IMG/VR virus record: IMGVR_UViG_3300032229_000798
Location: 1-64,000 of that record
Length of the DNA: 64,000 nt
Reading direction: 5' to 3' (one strand)
Source: a virus
The stretch's first letter is position 1. Each line of letters begins with the position of its first letter. The position numbers and the translations under genes were made by a program. The notes under the pieces are model-generated. The model saw nothing but the letters and a program-made list of their open reading frames with translations. It was not told the origin of the DNA and made no database searches. Below are positions 44,394 to 52,906 of the stretch, piece after piece.

Positions 44394-47300
44394 TATTCAA
44401 AATTTTCTGCTCTTTCTTGATTTGTTAATGGTAAATTAAACCTTGTTTTAAAATCTATAATCGTATTGGGGGTTGATTCCAAAGACTCTACCACACTATT
44501 AAGGTTCGGTAACGGCACTGGATCTAACGGCCTTATAACTTTATTTAAAGGGTCTCCTATTCTTTTCATTCTGGTGTCATCTAAAGTCAGAGGGTCAATA
44601 GAAATTTGATTCGGGTCAATTACTCTATTTAATCTCACACCTTCTTCAACATACCAATATTTTTGATCGTCTGGTTTAGCATCTTTATTTTTTGAACCAT
44701 ATTGGACTGTATCAGCCCTTGGTTCAAACATATTCATAGAAGCATAGAAGTTATAAGAAAGTGCGTTCTGGAGCCTGTTTAGAGGCGCTACAAGCGATTG
44801 TCCACCAATCAACGATATGTTTAATGTTATGTTCGCTATCATCGGTGCAACAAATCCTTCTGGGTTTAAATCCCATTTTATTTGTGCATCTGACTTATAA
44901 TCAATATTCATGGATTTTATTACCATCTTGGTATGGAAAAAGTCGCCTATTCTTAGGATACATACAGGCGGACGGCCAAATGCAAGGTTGGTGGTAAAAT
45001 CTATATTCTCTACACCGATATTTCTTCCCTGTCTTGTACATTGATGCAAGAAGTTCAACCTTCCATTAAATCCCTCTGGGGTCATGGAATGGAATGCAGG
45101 ATGGAAATATCTGATTTTTTCTGATATTGACCTGTATGAGTGTGGGTCATATACTTCCAAATACTCGAACATATCACATTCAGTGATGGCAAATAACTTA
45201 TCTAAAATCGTAGGTGAAATGTCATCTACAATAGCTTGGTTGGAATCTGCATCACCTTGGTTCAAATTATCGTCTGCTGCAATATCATCTGCTGTTGAAT
45301 CTGGTGGTGTTGTGTCTTCTGGGACATCGAAATCATATTTTATATCAACTCTTCTTGCCTTCACAGATTCAATTCCACCCCTATTTACATTATCTCCAGT
45401 GAGTGCTGGAGTTGAAAGAGTATCGGATAAAGCAAGTGCAGTAAACGTAAAGTCTACGTCATTAATATTTTTTAGATAAGTAGCAAAATAATCTACAAAC
45501 CATTGTTTTACAGCCTCACTTCTATCTTCAGATAGTTTTAAGTTTGTTGTATCCAAAGGCACTGCATTACTTGCGGATCCAACAAAATAAAATGTAACTG
45601 ATTTGTATTGATTAACACTTATTTGATTTAATACTTCTATGATTTTAGTTTCTAAAAAAATATCACTAAAAAAATCGTTGTTTAATTCATAATTTCTCCT
45701 ATTATCATAAGGTGGATCAAAATTTTTATCCCTTTTAACTCCTTTATAATAAGTGTAATCCAATTCAATCGGTTGAAAAGCAGATTGATAACCTGGATTT
45801 TCGTTTATAGTTCCATTCCGTACAGGCACTATTGAAACATTATTTGGAAAATACACTGAAACAAAATCAAAAGCAGCATCTACAGTAGCTCTGGCAGCTT
45901 TTTCTATATCTTTATCATTTTTTTGTTCTGGTGTCAGTGCTGGGTCATTTGATTTTTTTGAAGGTGGTTTAACACTTTTTGCCTTTTTAATTTCTTGTAT
46001 TTCATCTCCAGTTAATCTTTCATAAAGTGTGTTTTCGATGATGTCAAAAACAGATTTATCTCCCTTAAAATATCTTTCCCAAATTTCAGTCCTCTGCCCC
46101 CTGATTTTATTAACGACCATTGGATGGTCAACAATCATTGAAAAAGTCAACGTACCATCTCTTGAAGTATTATTGTATGTATATATCGGTTCACCTCTTC
46201 CAATAAATTTATGTTCATTCCAGTCAACAGTAACAGATTCAGTGAAATCCAAATTATACGGAGGGAACCACATAATTCTGCCAGCCTTTCCAGTCAATAC
46301 ATCGCCTGCACCTATTTCACAGTCTGGTAATTCTGCCAAATGGTCACTCCATGCAAGGTTTTCAATCGAGAACATATATTTTTTCATCAAAACTCCATTC
46401 GACCTCCTAAAAGTCGGAGCGAAGTTAAGAAGTCCGTTGGATTTTAAAACACTTGGTATTTTCCTGTCAAGACCTCTGTGGGATATAGCCCTGTTAAGTT
46501 TTGAATATTGTCTATCTTTTGTCCATACGCGAAAGAAATCACCAGCCTTGACATCGTATTCCAACCTGTCTTCATCTACTGGCCAATCCCCAAAAGCAGT
46601 TACAGAATCACCTTTTGAAATAATGATTTCCTCACCTCCGTCTGTTACTTTAAATTCCTTTAGGGTTGAATCAAGGAATTGTCCACTTCCATTTGGTCTA
46701 TCCCCTGCATCATTTACAATATCCTTTGTTTTTCCTAAAAGGGAATAAGGGCTTAATCTGTTTTCTTGGTTTGCATCTTTTACCCAATATACATCATTTG
46801 GATTTCTGTCTTCTCCTATTGTGAAGTCGGTGGACGGCGAAAAAACATCCACTCCCTTTCCACCTTTTTTGTGTTGGGTGATGTTGTATTCTGTGTTATA
46901 ATATAATCCACGTTCATCTGAAAAACTCCAATCTATACCACCACTTTTATTCAAAACAATGGTTGCATCTCTAAAATTTATTATCTCGGCATTAAATTGA
47001 CCAGTGAAAGGTTTTGGTGCATTTGGTCCGACATAAAGATATTCATTACTCTTTACAGGGTAATCGTCATCTGGGATACTCGGCCTAAATGTATTCCTGT
47101 CTAAATGGTCTTGCAACGCCTGCTTTTGACCTGCACCAGTATAGTCAAGGATGTTCTTGTAATAAGCATCCCTGCTTATTATACCTTCACCTACCTCATA
47201 ATTTATATTGAAAACATCATTTGGGAGATAGCTTAAAGGAAATTGACCGCCAGATAATTTTTGCAGAAATGTAGCGGCTTTACCAATAGTCGTTCTTGGA

Positions 47301-47959
47301 ACAGATATATCATAAGGGACACGCCGTAATGTACCGTTGGATACTAATTTAAACGGGTCTGTTTGCAGATATTCACTGACTGTTTGAACGACATTCGATT
47401 CTATGTTGAGTCTATACTGGTCGTTCAAGGCTTCTGCACCAACCAAACCAATAGGTGTATCACTTAATTTTTGACCAGTTAAAATGGCAAAAGTGTCGAA
47501 TATATTTTGATTATTTTGGAGTTTTCTTACATATTCCAAATAACTTTCCTCCTGTTTTTCAAAAGGAGGGCATGGTTCCATACCAATAAATTCATAATCT
47601 TGATTCGCATAGAAATTACAACCGATAATATCCCTGTAAAAACCTTCAGAGACATCGGATATGGACGGCATATCAATAACATTAATATCACCTATGTCAA
47701 CGGATTGGACGGCGAATTGTTGGGGGATATGAACATTAAGGTCAAATTTGTCCTCCAAATATGTTGCACCAATATCCAGTGGGTTAGGAGAATATGTTAC
47801 TGGATTTCCATTGAATGGAATTTCAGCTTGCTCATAAAACCCGCCTAAAGCATATTGACTATCTGTATCTATTTTTGCTTCCGAAAGAGGGAAGAGGATT
47901 TTTGTTTTATCATCTTCCCTTTTATTGGTCGCAATCAAATCAAGCAATGACTTGCACAT
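44393..47959 (-). CDS. Large baseplate/tail protein with inserted OmpA-like domain
   Basis: 1188 residues. The flanking parts look like baseplate structural protein (for example GRGEPIYTYNNTSRDGTLTF, FSMIVDHPMVVNKIRG and near the end ICRL-type strands). Around 775-880 there is an OmpA-like module: SVTFYFVGSASNAVP, then NLKLSEDRSEAVKQWFVDYF and SVKARRVDIKYDF, bordered by a Pro/Asp-rich linker (DVPEDTTPPDSTADDIAADD). OmpA-like domains bind peptidoglycan non-covalently, so it could hold the baseplate to the wall. Two exact motif copies (46831, 47706) and one near (47662), all antisense. Confidence 0.65.
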   Translation of the reverse strand: MCKSLLDLIATNKREDDKTKILFPLSEAKIDTDSQYALGGFYEQAEIPFNGNPVTYSPNPLDIGATYLEDKFDLNVHIPQQFAVQSVDIGDINVIDMPSISDVSEGFYRDIIGCNFYANQDYEFIGMEPCPPFEKQEESYLEYVRKLQNNQNIFDTFAILTGQKLSDTPIGLVGAEALNDQYRLNIESNVVQTVSEYLQTDPFKLVSNGTLRRVPYDISVPRTTIGKAATFLQKLSGGQFPLSYLPNDVFNINYEVGEGIISRDAYYKNILDYTGAGQKQALQDHLDRNTFRPSIPDDDYPVKSNEYLYVGPNAPKPFTGQFNAEIINFRDATIVLNKSGGIDWSFSDERGLYYNTEYNITQHKKGGKGVDVFSPSTDFTIGEDRNPNDVYWVKDANQENRLSPYSLLGKTKDIVNDAGDRPNGSGQFLDSTLKEFKVTDGGEEIIISKGDSVTAFGDWPVDEDRLEYDVKAGDFFRVWTKDRQYSKLNRAISHRGLDRKIPSVLKSNGLLNFAPTFRRSNGVLMKKYMFSIENLAWSDHLAELPDCEIGAGDVLTGKAGRIMWFPPYNLDFTESVTVDWNEHKFIGRGEPIYTYNNTSRDGTLTFSMIVDHPMVVNKIRGQRTEIWERYFKGDKSVFDIIENTLYERLTGDEIQEIKKAKSVKPPSKKSNDPALTPEQKNDKDIEKAARATVDAAFDFVSVYFPNNVSIVPVRNGTINENPGYQSAFQPIELDYTYYKGVKRDKNFDPPYDNRRNYELNNDFFSDIFLETKIIEVLNQISVNQYKSVTFYFVGSASNAVPLDTTNLKLSEDRSEAVKQWFVDYFATYLKNINDVDFTFTALALSDTLSTPALTGDNVNRGGIESVKARRVDIKYDFDVPEDTTPPDSTADDIAADDNLNQGDADSNQAIVDDISPTILDKLFAITECDMFEYLEVYDPHSYRSISEKIRYFHPAFHSMTPEGFNGRLNFLHQCTRQGRNIGVENIDFTTNLAFGRPPVCILRIGDFFHTKMVIKSMNIDYKSDAQIKWDLNPEGFVAPMIANITLNISLIGGQSLVAPLNRLQNALSYNFYASMNMFEPRADTVQYGSKNKDAKPDDQKYWYVEEGVRLNRVIDPNQISIDPLTLDDTRMKRIGDPLNKVIRPLDPVPLPNLNSVVESLESTPNTIIDFKTRFNLPLTNQERAENFE

Positions 47960-47977
47960 AAATTATGTTCTTTTAAC

Positions 47978-47985
47978 ATAAATAA
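47978..47985 (-). promoter_or_regulatory. Late-type promoter candidate (7 of 8) for the 47959 unit
   Basis: Minus-strand TTATTTAT, 19 nt before the ATG at 47959; one mismatch to ATATTTAT. A small TATGTT/AACATA hairpin overlaps the leader. Confidence 0.4.
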
Positions 47986-47997
47986 AGTCAAAATAAA

Positions 47998-49923
47998 TTA
48001 ATATAATGATTTACTTGGGGTAGTATTCTTTCCGCCATTGTCGTTTGTGGATTTTAAGCTGCTTTCAATCTCTTGGTTAAATTCTTGTTTATAAGCATTT
48101 CTGAAATTTGGGTCGTTCTTTAAATCTAAGACTTTGTAAGTTTTCCCATTCATGTCTAATTTTATTACCGCTTCTCCACTTAAAAATAGTTTTGCTTCAC
48201 TAGTGTTAGGTCGGTTTTTAGCATATCTTTCATAATTAAAATAAGATTTTACTAATTCTTTAGTGGCATTTTCATCATCTTTTATATCTTTAAAACTGCT
48301 AACAGATGTGGTTTTAATATTACCTTTATTAAAAGTAGTATCTTTGGATTCTGATGAAAAAGTTGGGAATGGAAGCTGCCCTGTTATAACCTTTGGAATC
48401 ATTGATGCTAACATACCTACAAATGAACGACCTTCATCCATTTTTTTAAATACTTCTCCTGATTGATTTGCAGCACTTAATTTAGCCTGTTTTTCTAATT
48501 CTTGCCCAGTTCTAATTAAACCTGCACCGCTTTCCATACTAGCTTTATCTAAAGCAGCCCTCTTTGCAATTGATAATTGTTCTGCATTTAAAATTTCAAA
48601 ATCGTTAGATAAAATTACAATTTGTTGATATATTTTCTGCAATTCTTCAGTTGCAGTTCTGTTAACCATAATAAGATTTTCTAATGGATCTTTTAAGGGG
48701 TCCATACCAATAGTTGATAATTTCTCCAAATCTTGTGGGGAAATTTGACTAACAAGTTTTTGTTCATTCCCTATTGTTATTTTTGGAGTACCACCTTTAA
48801 ATTCAGCCAACATTGCAATTTTATTGATGTACTCATCCAAATTTTCTTTTGAACCTGCTGCAAATTCTGGTGAAACATATCTCCTAACAATTTCTTCTTG
48901 TTTTTGTACCCTCCTTGTTCTCATCATCTCCTCCACAGGTATTCCAGAAATAGTTTCAAAATATTTTAATTGTCTTCTCTCCAAAGAAGAAAATTCTATT
49001 TCCCCTGTTGTTTTATTCAACATACCCATCCCCTTTGTCAAATCTGCCACCTTGTCTATCAAAGAACCGACGTCGTTATTAGCATCATACATTAATTGAA
49101 AAACGTCACCAAATTGTGCAAACTCACCTCCCATCATTTGCAATGAAGCTGCCATTTCAATTGCGTCTTCTGCGTCATAAAACCTGTCAGAAAACTGCAC
49201 GACCTTATCCATGCTAAGATTTAATCTATTGGCCTCAATTGCCATTTTCTTTAAGCCTTCTAATCCGTTTTTGAATGTATATCTATCAACGTCTGCAATA
49301 TTTTTTTGAATGTCATTCAAAACCTTTTTAACTGAAATACCGTATTTATCAGACTTTACCATTGCATCATTCAAAAAAGTTCTTGTATCTTGTATCGTTC
49401 GACCATACAATTTTGCAATAGGAATAAGACTATCAAATTGACCATCAAATGCTTTGTTTATCATGGCCATATTTTTTATATCTTCATCTGATGGCGCAAA
49501 AGGTCTTCCATATTCTTCGACAAAAGTAGAATAAGCACTCGAAAAATTTTCAATATCTACGTTATAACCAAGTAATGCGCTTTTACCTTTAATCAAATTA
49601 TCTCGTAAATCTTTGGCTACTTGGCCGCCGATACCTAACTGGAGATTGGTTTTATTTATAGCCCTTTGTATATCTTCCCAATATTTTGTCGTACCAAAAG
49701 GTGTAGAATATTCAGACCCTAAACTTAATCCAAGTTGTTGGGCCATAACAGACCCTTCAAAATATTGCTTAACTGCTTTACTGGCCTCAAGCGCATAATA
49801 TGCTGGACCATACGTTGCAAAGTTTTCAATATTCCTTGCTATTTTTTTTATAACTTCTCCTATTTCCCCAACGGCACTTAAAATACCTTCAGCTTTTGAT
49901 AAAAAACTTAATAATGCTACCAT
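47998..49923 (-). CDS. Tape measure-like tail protein
   Basis: 641 residues, helical throughout. The N-terminus has alternating hydrophobic segments (ALLSFLSKAEGILSAVGEIG), then a central domain (FSSAYSTFVEEYGRPFAPSD, ALDKASMESGAGL) resembling the conserved part of myophage tape measure or tail-length proteins. It would set tail length and fill the tube. 641 residues would specify a rather short tail if it is the only tape measure. It has its own late-type box and a strong terminator just upstream. It contains no TGGACGGCG copy. Confidence 0.55.
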   Translation of the reverse strand: MVALLSFLSKAEGILSAVGEIGEVIKKIARNIENFATYGPAYYALEASKAVKQYFEGSVMAQQLGLSLGSEYSTPFGTTKYWEDIQRAINKTNLQLGIGGQVAKDLRDNLIKGKSALLGYNVDIENFSSAYSTFVEEYGRPFAPSDEDIKNMAMINKAFDGQFDSLIPIAKLYGRTIQDTRTFLNDAMVKSDKYGISVKKVLNDIQKNIADVDRYTFKNGLEGLKKMAIEANRLNLSMDKVVQFSDRFYDAEDAIEMAASLQMMGGEFAQFGDVFQLMYDANNDVGSLIDKVADLTKGMGMLNKTTGEIEFSSLERRQLKYFETISGIPVEEMMRTRRVQKQEEIVRRYVSPEFAAGSKENLDEYINKIAMLAEFKGGTPKITIGNEQKLVSQISPQDLEKLSTIGMDPLKDPLENLIMVNRTATEELQKIYQQIVILSNDFEILNAEQLSIAKRAALDKASMESGAGLIRTGQELEKQAKLSAANQSGEVFKKMDEGRSFVGMLASMIPKVITGQLPFPTFSSESKDTTFNKGNIKTTSVSSFKDIKDDENATKELVKSYFNYERYAKNRPNTSEAKLFLSGEAVIKLDMNGKTYKVLDLKNDPNFRNAYKQEFNQEIESSLKSTNDNGGKNTTPSKSLY

Positions 49924-49937
49924 AATTTTATTTTATT

Positions 49938-49945
49938 ATAAATAT
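49938..49945 (-). promoter_or_regulatory. Late-type promoter candidate (ATATTTAT) for the tape measure-like gene
   Basis: Perfect octamer on the minus strand, 15 nt before the ATG at 49923 and immediately after the hairpin at 49952-49979, so terminator and promoter are back to back. Confidence 0.65.
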
Positions 49946-49951
49946 GAAAAA

Positions 49952-49979
49952 AATGGTTCAGGAGTGCTCCCGAACCATT
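49952..49979 (-). terminator. Hairpin terminator after the gp26-like unit
   Basis: AATGGTTC-A-GGAG pairs with CTCC-C-GAACCATT around a 2-nt turn; the mismatch becomes G-U on the minus transcript and seven T follow. A very strong intrinsic terminator 4 bp after the 49983 stop. Confidence 0.88.
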
Positions 49980-49982
49980 TTT

Positions 49983-50189
49983 TTATTGTTTTACAAAATC
50001 GTCTATTTTTTTTAGTAATTTTTGGTAAGTTTCTTCAAATTCCTCTTTGGTAGAATCCTGCCAACCAAATAATTTTCCTTTACTGTAAGATATGTTTTTG
50101 TTAGTAACTTGTACCATTAAATCTGTATTTGAATCGTACATAATATAGGTTCTGTTATCGTCCGATATTATTTTGTAAAATTCTTTCAT
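49983..50189 (-). CDS. Unknown small protein (68 aa)
   Basis: 68 residues (MKEFYKIISDDNRTYIMYDS... ending KKIDDFVKQ), beta-rich start and helical end. It overlaps the 60-residue gene by 4 bp, is last in the gp26-like unit and is closed by the strong terminator. Possibly a tail assembly factor by position; no family recognised. Confidence 0.55.
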   Translation of the reverse strand: MKEFYKIISDDNRTYIMYDSNTDLMVQVTNKNISYSKGKLFGWQDSTKEEFEETYQKLLKKIDDFVKQ

Positions 50190-50368
50190 TGTTCTTGTTG
50201 TTTTTGGTTATATTCAATTAATTTGTTTATATAAAACTTCCTTTCGTAAACTGGCATCATTTTAACATCGGCCCAACTGAAATTACCGTGCTTTACTAAT
50301 ATTAAAAGTTCTTCCAATATCATTTCCAAATAACCTTCTGGTAATCTGAAAATTCTATCAACCATCAT
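50186..50368 (-). CDS. Small tail-assembly protein candidate (60 aa)
   Basis: 60 residues. WADVKMMPVYERKFYINKLI followed by an Asn/Gln/Glu tail is a wording I associate with small proteins encoded next to gp26-like genes in T4-related phages. It overlaps gp26-like and the 68-residue gene by 4 bp each. No slippery sequence is needed, so it is not a frameshifted chaperone. Role in hub or tape-measure assembly is inferred. Confidence 0.6.
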   Translation of the reverse strand: MMVDRIFRLPEGYLEMILEELLILVKHGNFSWADVKMMPVYERKFYINKLIEYNQKQQEQ

Positions 50369-51093
50369 TCTATACTGGGAAAAAAAAACTCCGACGTCAT
50401 TTCAAGATATTGGTCTTTCATTTTACCTGTTTTAGGGCTTACAACAGAAATGTTAAGGTCCATAGCAGGCATTACTTCCCCCATATAGAAAAGAAGTTTA
50501 TTTGCGTCCACAATATTCATCTGCTTAACAAACGTGGCAATCATTATCCTATCTGTTTCGCCGTCCACCGAAGTAATCAACTTCTCCAACCTGATAGACT
50601 TTGAAGATATTATACTTTGATTACCCAAGCGCATTTGTTCTCTCCTCACCTCTTTTTCATCTTCTCCATTCATCAACCTGAATGTTACTTTATGGTTGCT
50701 TTTCGGTAAAACAAATTCAAACTCTCCTTTCGTATTTGGTTTTATTTTCGGTTCTTTAACCAGTAGTGTTGTTAAATCAAAATCATAAGATTCGCCGTCC
50801 ACCTCAATCCTGTAAATCGGATCCATAGTAACACGAAGATAAATCAATATAGCCAACCTGTCTCCAATCAACATTTTTTGGGGATGAATAAACGGAGTGC
50901 TTTCATCTTTGAATGTCACCTTCCTTTCAAGCAATTTGTCAATCATATCCCCAGAGTTCAACAGATTCGGGGAGGTCATTATTTCCTCGTCAGCCAACGT
51001 CAAGTGATATACTTTCACTTCACTACATTTATTTTCATAGAATAAGCCTTTGGAAGGCAAAGAGATTATGTCGTATTTAGGTTCGAAATTCAT
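50365..51093 (-). CDS. Baseplate hub assembly protein, T4 gp26-like
   Basis: 242 residues. The start FEPKYDIISLPSKGLFYENK followed by VKVYHLTLADEEIMTSPNLL and DKLLERKVTF is characteristic of the gp26 baseplate family (LPSxG-x-Y and LTxxDEE-xLxSPN). It participates in hub assembly. First gene of a unit that ends at the 49952 hairpin, under a 7-of-8 late-type box. Two sense motif copies (50559, 50793) read SVDGE and EVDGE. Confidence 0.85.
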   Translation of the reverse strand: MNFEPKYDIISLPSKGLFYENKCSEVKVYHLTLADEEIMTSPNLLNSGDMIDKLLERKVTFKDESTPFIHPQKMLIGDRLAILIYLRVTMDPIYRIEVDGESYDFDLTTLLVKEPKIKPNTKGEFEFVLPKSNHKVTFRLMNGEDEKEVRREQMRLGNQSIISSKSIRLEKLITSVDGETDRIMIATFVKQMNIVDANKLLFYMGEVMPAMDLNISVVSPKTGKMKDQYLEMTSEFFFPSIE

Positions 51094-51112
51094 ATTTCAA
51101 TTCTGTTTTTTT

Positions 51113-51120
51113 GTAAATAT
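51113..51120 (-). promoter_or_regulatory. Late-type promoter candidate (7 of 8) for the gp26-like unit
   Basis: Minus-strand ATATTTAC, 20 nt before the ATG at 51093; one mismatch. It directly follows the terminator at 51139-51174. Confidence 0.5.
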
Positions 51121-51138
51121 ATAACATATAAAAAAAAA

Positions 51139-51174
51139 GTGCTGCTTGGAACGAACTTCGCCGTCCAACAGCAC
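51139..51174 (-). terminator. Terminator after the tail tube gene, with TGGACGGCG in its hairpin
   Basis: On the minus strand GTGCTGTTGGA pairs with TCCAAGCAGCAC (one bulged base), closing a loop of about 13 nt, followed by nine T. The exact word TGGACGGCG begins in the stem and runs into the loop (51167-51159). It is the only exact copy outside a protein-coding gene. Confidence 0.85.
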
Positions 51175-51198
51175 AAACAATAAAAATGTTTTTGATAG

Positions 51199-51690
51199 TT
51201 AATATAAAAGGACGCAATACTGCGGTTGGATAGTAAAACCTAATTCAACTACTTCATCACTTGCATAGTCAAAAGTGCTACCAAAATCAATAGTACCACT
51301 TAGAATACAGTTTACAAGAAGCCATTCTGAAATACGCACACCTGTCGGATCAAGCATTTCTAAAGTAATAGATTTTGAAGAACCGACATTATATCCCATA
51401 CGACCTGTTACTGATTCTGCGTGAAGCCTTAGCCATTCTATTAGACCTTGGGAGGTGGACGGCGCAATGAAATCACGTACTTTGATGTTCATAGAACTCC
51501 ATTTATATGAACCATTTACGAATGTGGAAGTGTTGATAAACTTCATTTCGTTCGTGGTGATTTCCATTTTAGGTGCATCTACCGACTTACAAGCCCACGT
51601 TTGAATACCAATATCTGTTGGAAAACGAAGCAACCATCGGTTCTGCTTTTTGGGTTCTGATTTTAACGGAGATTGCAAAAGAAGATCCAT
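51199..51690 (-). CDS. Tail tube protein, T4 gp19-like
   Basis: 163 residues, the size of T4 gp19. NRWLLRFPTDIGIQTWACKS, then VDAPKMEI, WLRLHAESVTGRMGY and KSITLEMLDPTGVRISEWLL are strands and helix of the tube protein fold. It polymerises into the inner tail tube inside the sheath. It has its own late-type box and strong terminator, giving a single-gene transcript suited to high expression. Antisense motif copy at 51456 (IAPST). Confidence 0.87.
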   Translation of the reverse strand: MDLLLQSPLKSEPKKQNRWLLRFPTDIGIQTWACKSVDAPKMEITTNEMKFINTSTFVNGSYKWSSMNIKVRDFIAPSTSQGLIEWLRLHAESVTGRMGYNVGSSKSITLEMLDPTGVRISEWLLVNCILSGTIDFGSTFDYASDEVVELGFTIQPQYCVLLY

Positions 51691-51729
51691 GTTATTATAT
51701 TTGGGTGTTTTTTTTCTTTGTGTTAATTA

Positions 51730-51737
51730 ATAAATAT
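51730..51737 (-). promoter_or_regulatory. Late-type promoter candidate (ATATTTAT) for the tail tube gene
   Basis: Perfect octamer on the minus strand, 40 nt before the ATG at 51690, a longer leader than for other late genes. Confidence 0.55.
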
Positions 51738-51749
51738 CATTTCAAAAAT

Positions 51750-52904
51750 TTATATTTTTGAAAGCTCTTGACGTATCAATGACATTGTTTCTCTATTGAA
51801 ACCAAAAACTGCTTGGATTAAAGAACCACCAGAGCCTAAGAGGTTATTATCTGCAAGCAAACCGACAATATTACTTAAAGCTAATTTTCCATTTTTTAAT
51901 CTGTCGACTTTAGCTTGCACTTCTCTGGCTATTATGTTAGTTAATGTTTCATTGAGGTCTGTATTTTTTCTGATTAACATATTAGCAATCAAATCCAATA
52001 TCTCATCTAATACCTTATCGTTTGGTTTTAAACCGCTGAAAACAATTTGCGCTCTTTTAATAATAGCGGTCGCTGTTAAAACAGCCTTTCTGTTTTTGGT
52101 CTTATCTTTATTGTTTTCTAATTCCTGCTCAAAAATATTTTCTTCTTCAGATTCATCAGAAAAAAAACCTTTAGCCAAGTTTATTGCGGTGTTTCCCTTA
52201 GAATAATTTAAAACCTCTTTTTTTATGAATAAAGGTATTTCTTCAAACCATTTAGGTATATCGTTGTTTCTTAAATCGCTTAATAACCTTTTCTTTATCT
52301 CTTTTAAAATAAATGTATCAATCTGTTTATTACCAGTTATGCTTAATGGTTTTTTCCCAGAAAAATAATATGTTATGATAGTGTCCAAATAAATATCAAA
52401 AACATAATTCAAAATCTTACCCAAAGTTCTGTTTGTTTTATCGCCAGCGACAAACAACAAAATCTCCAAAGCAAGTTTTTGATTGTTTTGATTTTTTATA
52501 AAAGCCATTCTTGCAAAATCACCACCTCTTTCAAAAATGAAAGGTATAAAAGACCTTATTATTTCTTTTGTTAATTCTTGCCTTTCGTTTTCTGGTAAAT
52601 TCCTGAAATTTCTAAAGGCTTTATTTGGTGGAATTTCAGATTTCTCAAATCTACTTTTATTTTTTTCGTATTCTTTTTCAGTGTCTTTTAAACTCGGCTT
52701 ATCAAACTTTCTTTTCTTTTTCTTTTTTTCTTCTTGATTTTCAGGGTTTTCAATCCTTTCGCCATCCATTGAAACCATAAGCTCATTCAAACCCCGCAAA
52801 ACCTTTTCACCAACTGTTTCAAAAATAACATGAAACCCCCCAACGCTTTCACGCTGGGGAATTTCATGTCTAACAGCTTCACTTATTAATTTATTAATAT
52901 TCAT
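51750..52904 (-). CDS. Unknown protein between sheath and tube genes (384 aa)
   Basis: 384 residues. It begins MNINKLISEAVRHEIPQRES, where ISE|A at 7-9/10 could be a prohead protease site. A Lys/Glu-rich segment (about 60-90) and a helical domain follow, then an acidic stretch (SDESEEENIFEQELENNKDK) and a hydrophobic C-terminus. No family recognised. It starts 2 bp after the sheath stop, so it is co-expressed with the sheath. Only a near-copy of the motif (TGGATGGCG, 52760-52768) is present. Confidence 0.65.
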   Translation of the reverse strand: MNINKLISEAVRHEIPQRESVGGFHVIFETVGEKVLRGLNELMVSMDGERIENPENQEEKKKKKRKFDKPSLKDTEKEYEKNKSRFEKSEIPPNKAFRNFRNLPENERQELTKEIIRSFIPFIFERGGDFARMAFIKNQNNQKLALEILLFVAGDKTNRTLGKILNYVFDIYLDTIITYYFSGKKPLSITGNKQIDTFILKEIKKRLLSDLRNNDIPKWFEEIPLFIKKEVLNYSKGNTAINLAKGFFSDESEEENIFEQELENNKDKTKNRKAVLTATAIIKRAQIVFSGLKPNDKVLDEILDLIANMLIRKNTDLNETLTNIIAREVQAKVDRLKNGKLALSNIVGLLADNNLLGSGGSLIQAVFGFNRETMSLIRQELSKI

Positions 52905-52906
52905 TA

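Noticed and set aside
49983-50368. Programmed frameshift tail-assembly chaperone pair
   Set aside because: The two small genes overlap only by a 4-bp stop/start and have independent starts; no slippery heptamer is seen in the overlap.
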